A stretch of 7,885 nt of DNA from contig JBDRNO010000289.1 in assembly GCA_043811005.1 (NCBI GenBank), forward strand, positions 1-7,885, given 5' to 3'. Shown piece after piece: positions 6,487 through 7,885 of the stretch. The stretch is from JBDRNO01 sp043811005. GTDB lineage: Bacteria > Bacteroidota > Bacteroidia > NORP154. Position 1 is the stretch's first letter. Each line of letters begins with the position of its first letter. The translations under genes were made by a program, and so were the position numbers. The notes below the pieces were generated by a model. That model was not told the DNA's origin. It saw nothing but the letters and a program-made list of their open reading frames with translations, and ran no database searches.

Positions 6487-7179
6487 TTTTCTTCTTTTTT
6501 CTAATTCTTTTATTCTTTCATCAATTTGGTCATTAGCCATATAAAAGGTCTCCTGGTCGTTTGGATCAATGCTGTCTGTGTCAATAGAATCATCACTACA
6601 TCGCTCCCTGTAAATATCTGGTATTAGATCATCGTCAAGGTCGGATTTGAACCATGCTTGTTTTAATTTATTTAAGTTAATGATATTTTGTGAAAACTCT
6701 ACTCCTTTTTTGGTCAAATAGTCAATCGCCTTATCACTAAGACAGAAATTTGTGGTTAGGTTATCAATACACCATTCAATGTAGCTAGAAGCTATTTGAC
6801 AAATCTCCTCAATACTAAATCCTGCATATCTTCCCCATTTTGGTCTGTCATGAACGTCATAAATAATTGCAGCAGCATAGTTTTTGTAGTAGCTAAGATC
6901 TACATTATCAATATAATTCCAAATTTTTTCATTACACTTTAGTATGTTGTGGTCAGGTCTTGGATAGAATAGCCGGTAGTGTTGTCCATTCTTTGTCGGG
7001 ATGCCGGAAACAGTCCCGTTGGGTAATGGTTCAATAGTACAATTCTCTACAATAACGTGAAAATCCTCTGTCCAGTCATTACGCCTGACTGCAAATGGGA
7101 ACTGGTCTTGTTTAGCCAGGTTCTGCCTATACTGTACGTAAAGCCCGATTATCGTATTTGTCTCTATCATTTTTGCCAT
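6484..7179 (-). CDS. unknown protein with exonuclease-X-C-terminal-like motif
   Basis: The protein has 231 residues from the ATG at 7179. A TTG at 7206 would add nine residues but lies inside repeat A, so ATG is preferred. It was not recognised as a whole. Counting from this ATG, a central segment (about 116-139), WGRYAGFSIEEICQIASSYIEWCI, resembles the G-K-Y-x-G-x-S-I-x-E-I...Y-I-x-W pattern found at the C-terminus of exonuclease X-like proteins and small Bacteroidota proteins. This is a likely nucleic-acid-associated module, but no nuclease active site is visible. The C-terminal 50 residues are very acidic (DLDDDLIPD, DDSIDTDSIDPND) and end in a charged helix. There is no signal peptide. 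It runs against the mobilisation operon, stands alone between two repeat modules, and shows no clear promoter. It may be cargo of a repeat-bounded unit. Confidence 0.7.
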   Translation of the reverse strand: MAKMIETNTIIGLYVQYRQNLAKQDQFPFAVRRNDWTEDFHVIVENCTIEPLPNGTVSGIPTKNGQHYRLFYPRPDHNILKCNEKIWNYIDNVDLSYYKNYAAAIIYDVHDRPKWGRYAGFSIEEICQIASSYIEWCIDNLTTNFCLSDKAIDYLTKKGVEFSQNIINLNKLKQAWFKSDLDDDLIPDIYRERCSDDSIDTDSIDPNDQETFYMANDQIDERIKELEKRRK

Positions 7180-7191
7180 TGGTAACTTATA

Positions 7192-7211
7192 GTATCGGAA
7201 TTTCAATGTTT
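7192..7211. repeat. direct repeat A, right copy
   Basis: This is identical to the 20-mer at 6297-6316 and in the same orientation. On the minus strand it ends 12 nt before the ATG of the bracketed gene, so it would fall in its promoter or 5' leader. Nothing beyond the 20 bases matches convincingly on either side. Confidence 0.9.
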
Positions 7212-7256
7212 TAACCTAATATACTGGCATTTTGGGGTCTTTACATTTAACAATCA

Positions 7257-7342
7257 GGTTCTGGTCACTGGGTTGTTGGTTTTATACTCAGACTCAGCAA
7301 CCAACACTAACCACCCAGCACCCAGTAACCAGTACCCAGCAA
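7257..7342. repeat. quasi-palindromic CCAGTA/TACTGG-type island (H2)
   Basis: The left arm (7257-7280) is G/T-rich (ggttctggtcactggg then ttgttggt). The right part (7295-7342) is A/C-rich with near-tandem units of the type cccagtaacc and cccagcaac. An arm of about 20 bases pairs at about 16 positions, and an inner ttgttggt can also pair with the accaac near 7300. The strong strand asymmetry between the halves and the degenerate tandem units are like H1, but with a different core motif. It occupies the centre of the right-hand A-hairpin-B module. Confidence 0.65.
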
Positions 7343-7383
7343 CATTATCTTATTTATACTTGACTCAATTCCATATAATTTCT

Positions 7384-7407
7384 TTTTTCAATCAACTTAC
7401 AAGGTTA
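7384..7407. repeat. repeat B, right copy
   Basis: This matches 6463-6486 at 21 of 24 positions in the same orientation, 921 bp away. It follows island H2, as the left copy follows H1. On the minus strand the base triplet equivalent to the stop codon of the left copy is also TAA, as though another gene had once ended here. No coding sequence adjoins it now. Confidence 0.75.
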
Positions 7408-7483
7408 AGTTCCAAATATGTAATTACACTCACAAAAGTGCTCATTATTATATTAAGTGACAATTATAATTTTTATGATAAAA

Positions 7484-7563
7484 GTTACGCGAGTCGCGAA
7501 TTTTAACGTGAATTATTCAAATACTATTCGCTTCATTCGCGCCTGATTCGCGATTCGCGTAAT
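7484..7563. repeat. quasi-palindromic TTCGCG island (H3)
   Basis: The arm gttacgcgagtcgcgaat (7484-7501) pairs with attcgcgattcgcgtaat (7546-7563) with about two mismatches over 18 bases. The right side contains several attcgcg-like units (7526-7556). CpG-rich sequence of this kind is otherwise absent from the neighbourhood. No A or B repeat was found next to it. Confidence 0.7.
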
Positions 7564-7756
7564 CATTAATACAACACCTTAATACAACCTCTTACTGCAT
7601 ATTCTCATTTCTAAGCGTTCATTATTCAGTTATAATACGATTTCCCTTCCTAACAACTACATCCTCTTAAATCAATTTAAAACAATCATAATATTCTTAG
7701 AATAAAATTCTGTTTTTTCCCTATCGACTTGCAATTCTAAAGGAAAGCATTAAAAA

Positions 7757-7820
7757 GAGTAGGGTAGGGGAGAGGTCCTACATATTTATACCCTGCCCTC
7801 AAATAATGTATCCCTACTCC
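7757..7820. repeat. quasi-palindromic GGGTA/TACCC island (H4)
   Basis: The arms gagtaggg (7757-7764) and ccctactc (7812-7819) are perfect complements. Inside, agggtagggg (7761-7770) can pair with accctgccct (7790-7799) at 8 of 10 positions. The left half is G-rich and the right half C-rich, repeating the one-sided composition of the other islands. It may be a terminator for a gene beyond the window or a repeat element. Confidence 0.6.
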
Positions 7821-7885
7821 ATTTATAGTGAAAACCCTAAAATAAAATGTAGTGTTTTAACTCTATTTTATTTCAAAATGATTAC
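7821..7885. other. AT-rich window end with a short inverted repeat
   Basis: The 9-bp arms aaataaaat (7840-7848) and attttattt (7865-7873) are perfect complements with a 16-nt loop. In such AT-rich sequence this may be chance. An ATG near the edge (7879) cannot be judged because the window stops there. Confidence 0.35.

Larger units (their letters stand above)
7207..7756. other. long non-coding region with hairpin islands
   Basis: Beyond the minus-strand gene no credible coding sequence is seen up to the next island. The stretch holds most of repeat A, island H2 (7257-7342), repeat B (7384-7407) and island H3 (7484-7563). From 7564 to 7756 it is AT-rich with only a short palindrome, attcttagaat, near 7692. 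A short open frame at 7273-7506 runs through H2 and H3 and looks like a by-product of low-complexity sequence. Confidence 0.65.

Noticed and set aside
6297..7211. Insertion sequence or transposon bounded by repeat A
   Set aside because: No transposase motif is seen in the enclosed gene, no terminal inverted repeats were found, and 20 bp is long for a target-site duplication.
6297..7407. True integron attC sites around the minus-strand gene
   Set aside because: The expected RYYYAAC and GTTRRRY core sites are not found in matching places at both modules, and repeats A and B are not inverted copies of one another. Only the general layout is similar.
7273..7506. Possible 77-residue plus-strand gene
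   Set aside because: It starts with TTG inside the left arm of one low-complexity island and runs into another. The product is compositionally biased and has no recognisable feature or ribosome binding site.
6374..7563. CRISPR array or leader
   Set aside because: The islands lack regularly spaced identical repeats and unique spacers of constant length, and no cas genes are present.
7757..7800. G-quadruplex in the G-rich arm of the last island
   Set aside because: Only two or three G tracts of suitable length are present. Pairing with the C-rich right arm explains the sequence better.

Overview
The window is AT-rich (by eye about one third G+C). Its mobilisation proteins look like those of Bacteroidota elements: a BfmA/BtgA-like accessory protein, a DUF5712-like relaxase and a CTnDOT-type MobC coupling protein. 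The genes have few clear Shine-Dalgarno sequences, and one product combines TSP3 repeats with a SPOR domain. I therefore infer a member of the Bacteroidota or a close FCB relative such as Ignavibacteriota. The exact lineage cannot be fixed from this sequence.

Bases 1-397 are non-coding. They hold A-rich direct repeats (1-123), then a GC-richer imperfect inverted repeat (268-305) and a tight 9-bp hairpin (311-331). Because this lies directly upstream of the relaxase operon, it is the best candidate for an origin of transfer and the operon promoter.

Bases 398-6270 form one tightly packed plus-strand operon: BfmA/BtgA-like protein, relaxase, four-TM VirD4/MobC coupling ATPase, a ComF-like phosphoribosyltransferase, a 67-residue unknown protein, and an exported beta-barrel/TSP3/SPOR envelope protein. 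Junctions are -4, +1, +4, -13 and -17 nt, the last measured to the presumed original start at 4818. The first three genes are a recognisable mobilisation set. The last three are unusual partners, and no mating-pore genes are visible, so this looks like a mobilizable element or part of a larger conjugative one. The envelope gene carries a one-base frameshift inside its signal-peptide coding region, at or just after an A6 run.

Bases 6271-7885 are mostly non-coding apart from one minus-strand gene (6484-7179), which has a motif resembling the C-terminal domain of exonuclease X-like proteins. It is bracketed by two modules built alike: a 20-bp perfect direct repeat (A), a quasi-palindromic low-complexity island, and a 24-bp near-perfect repeat (B) that on one side overlaps the gene's stop codon. 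Two more quasi-palindromic islands with different sequence motifs follow (7484-7563, 7757-7820). The layout recalls gene cassettes separated by variable hairpin spacers, although integron core sites are not seen. This repeat-bounded unit and the unusual mobilisation operon are the two most interesting parts of the window.
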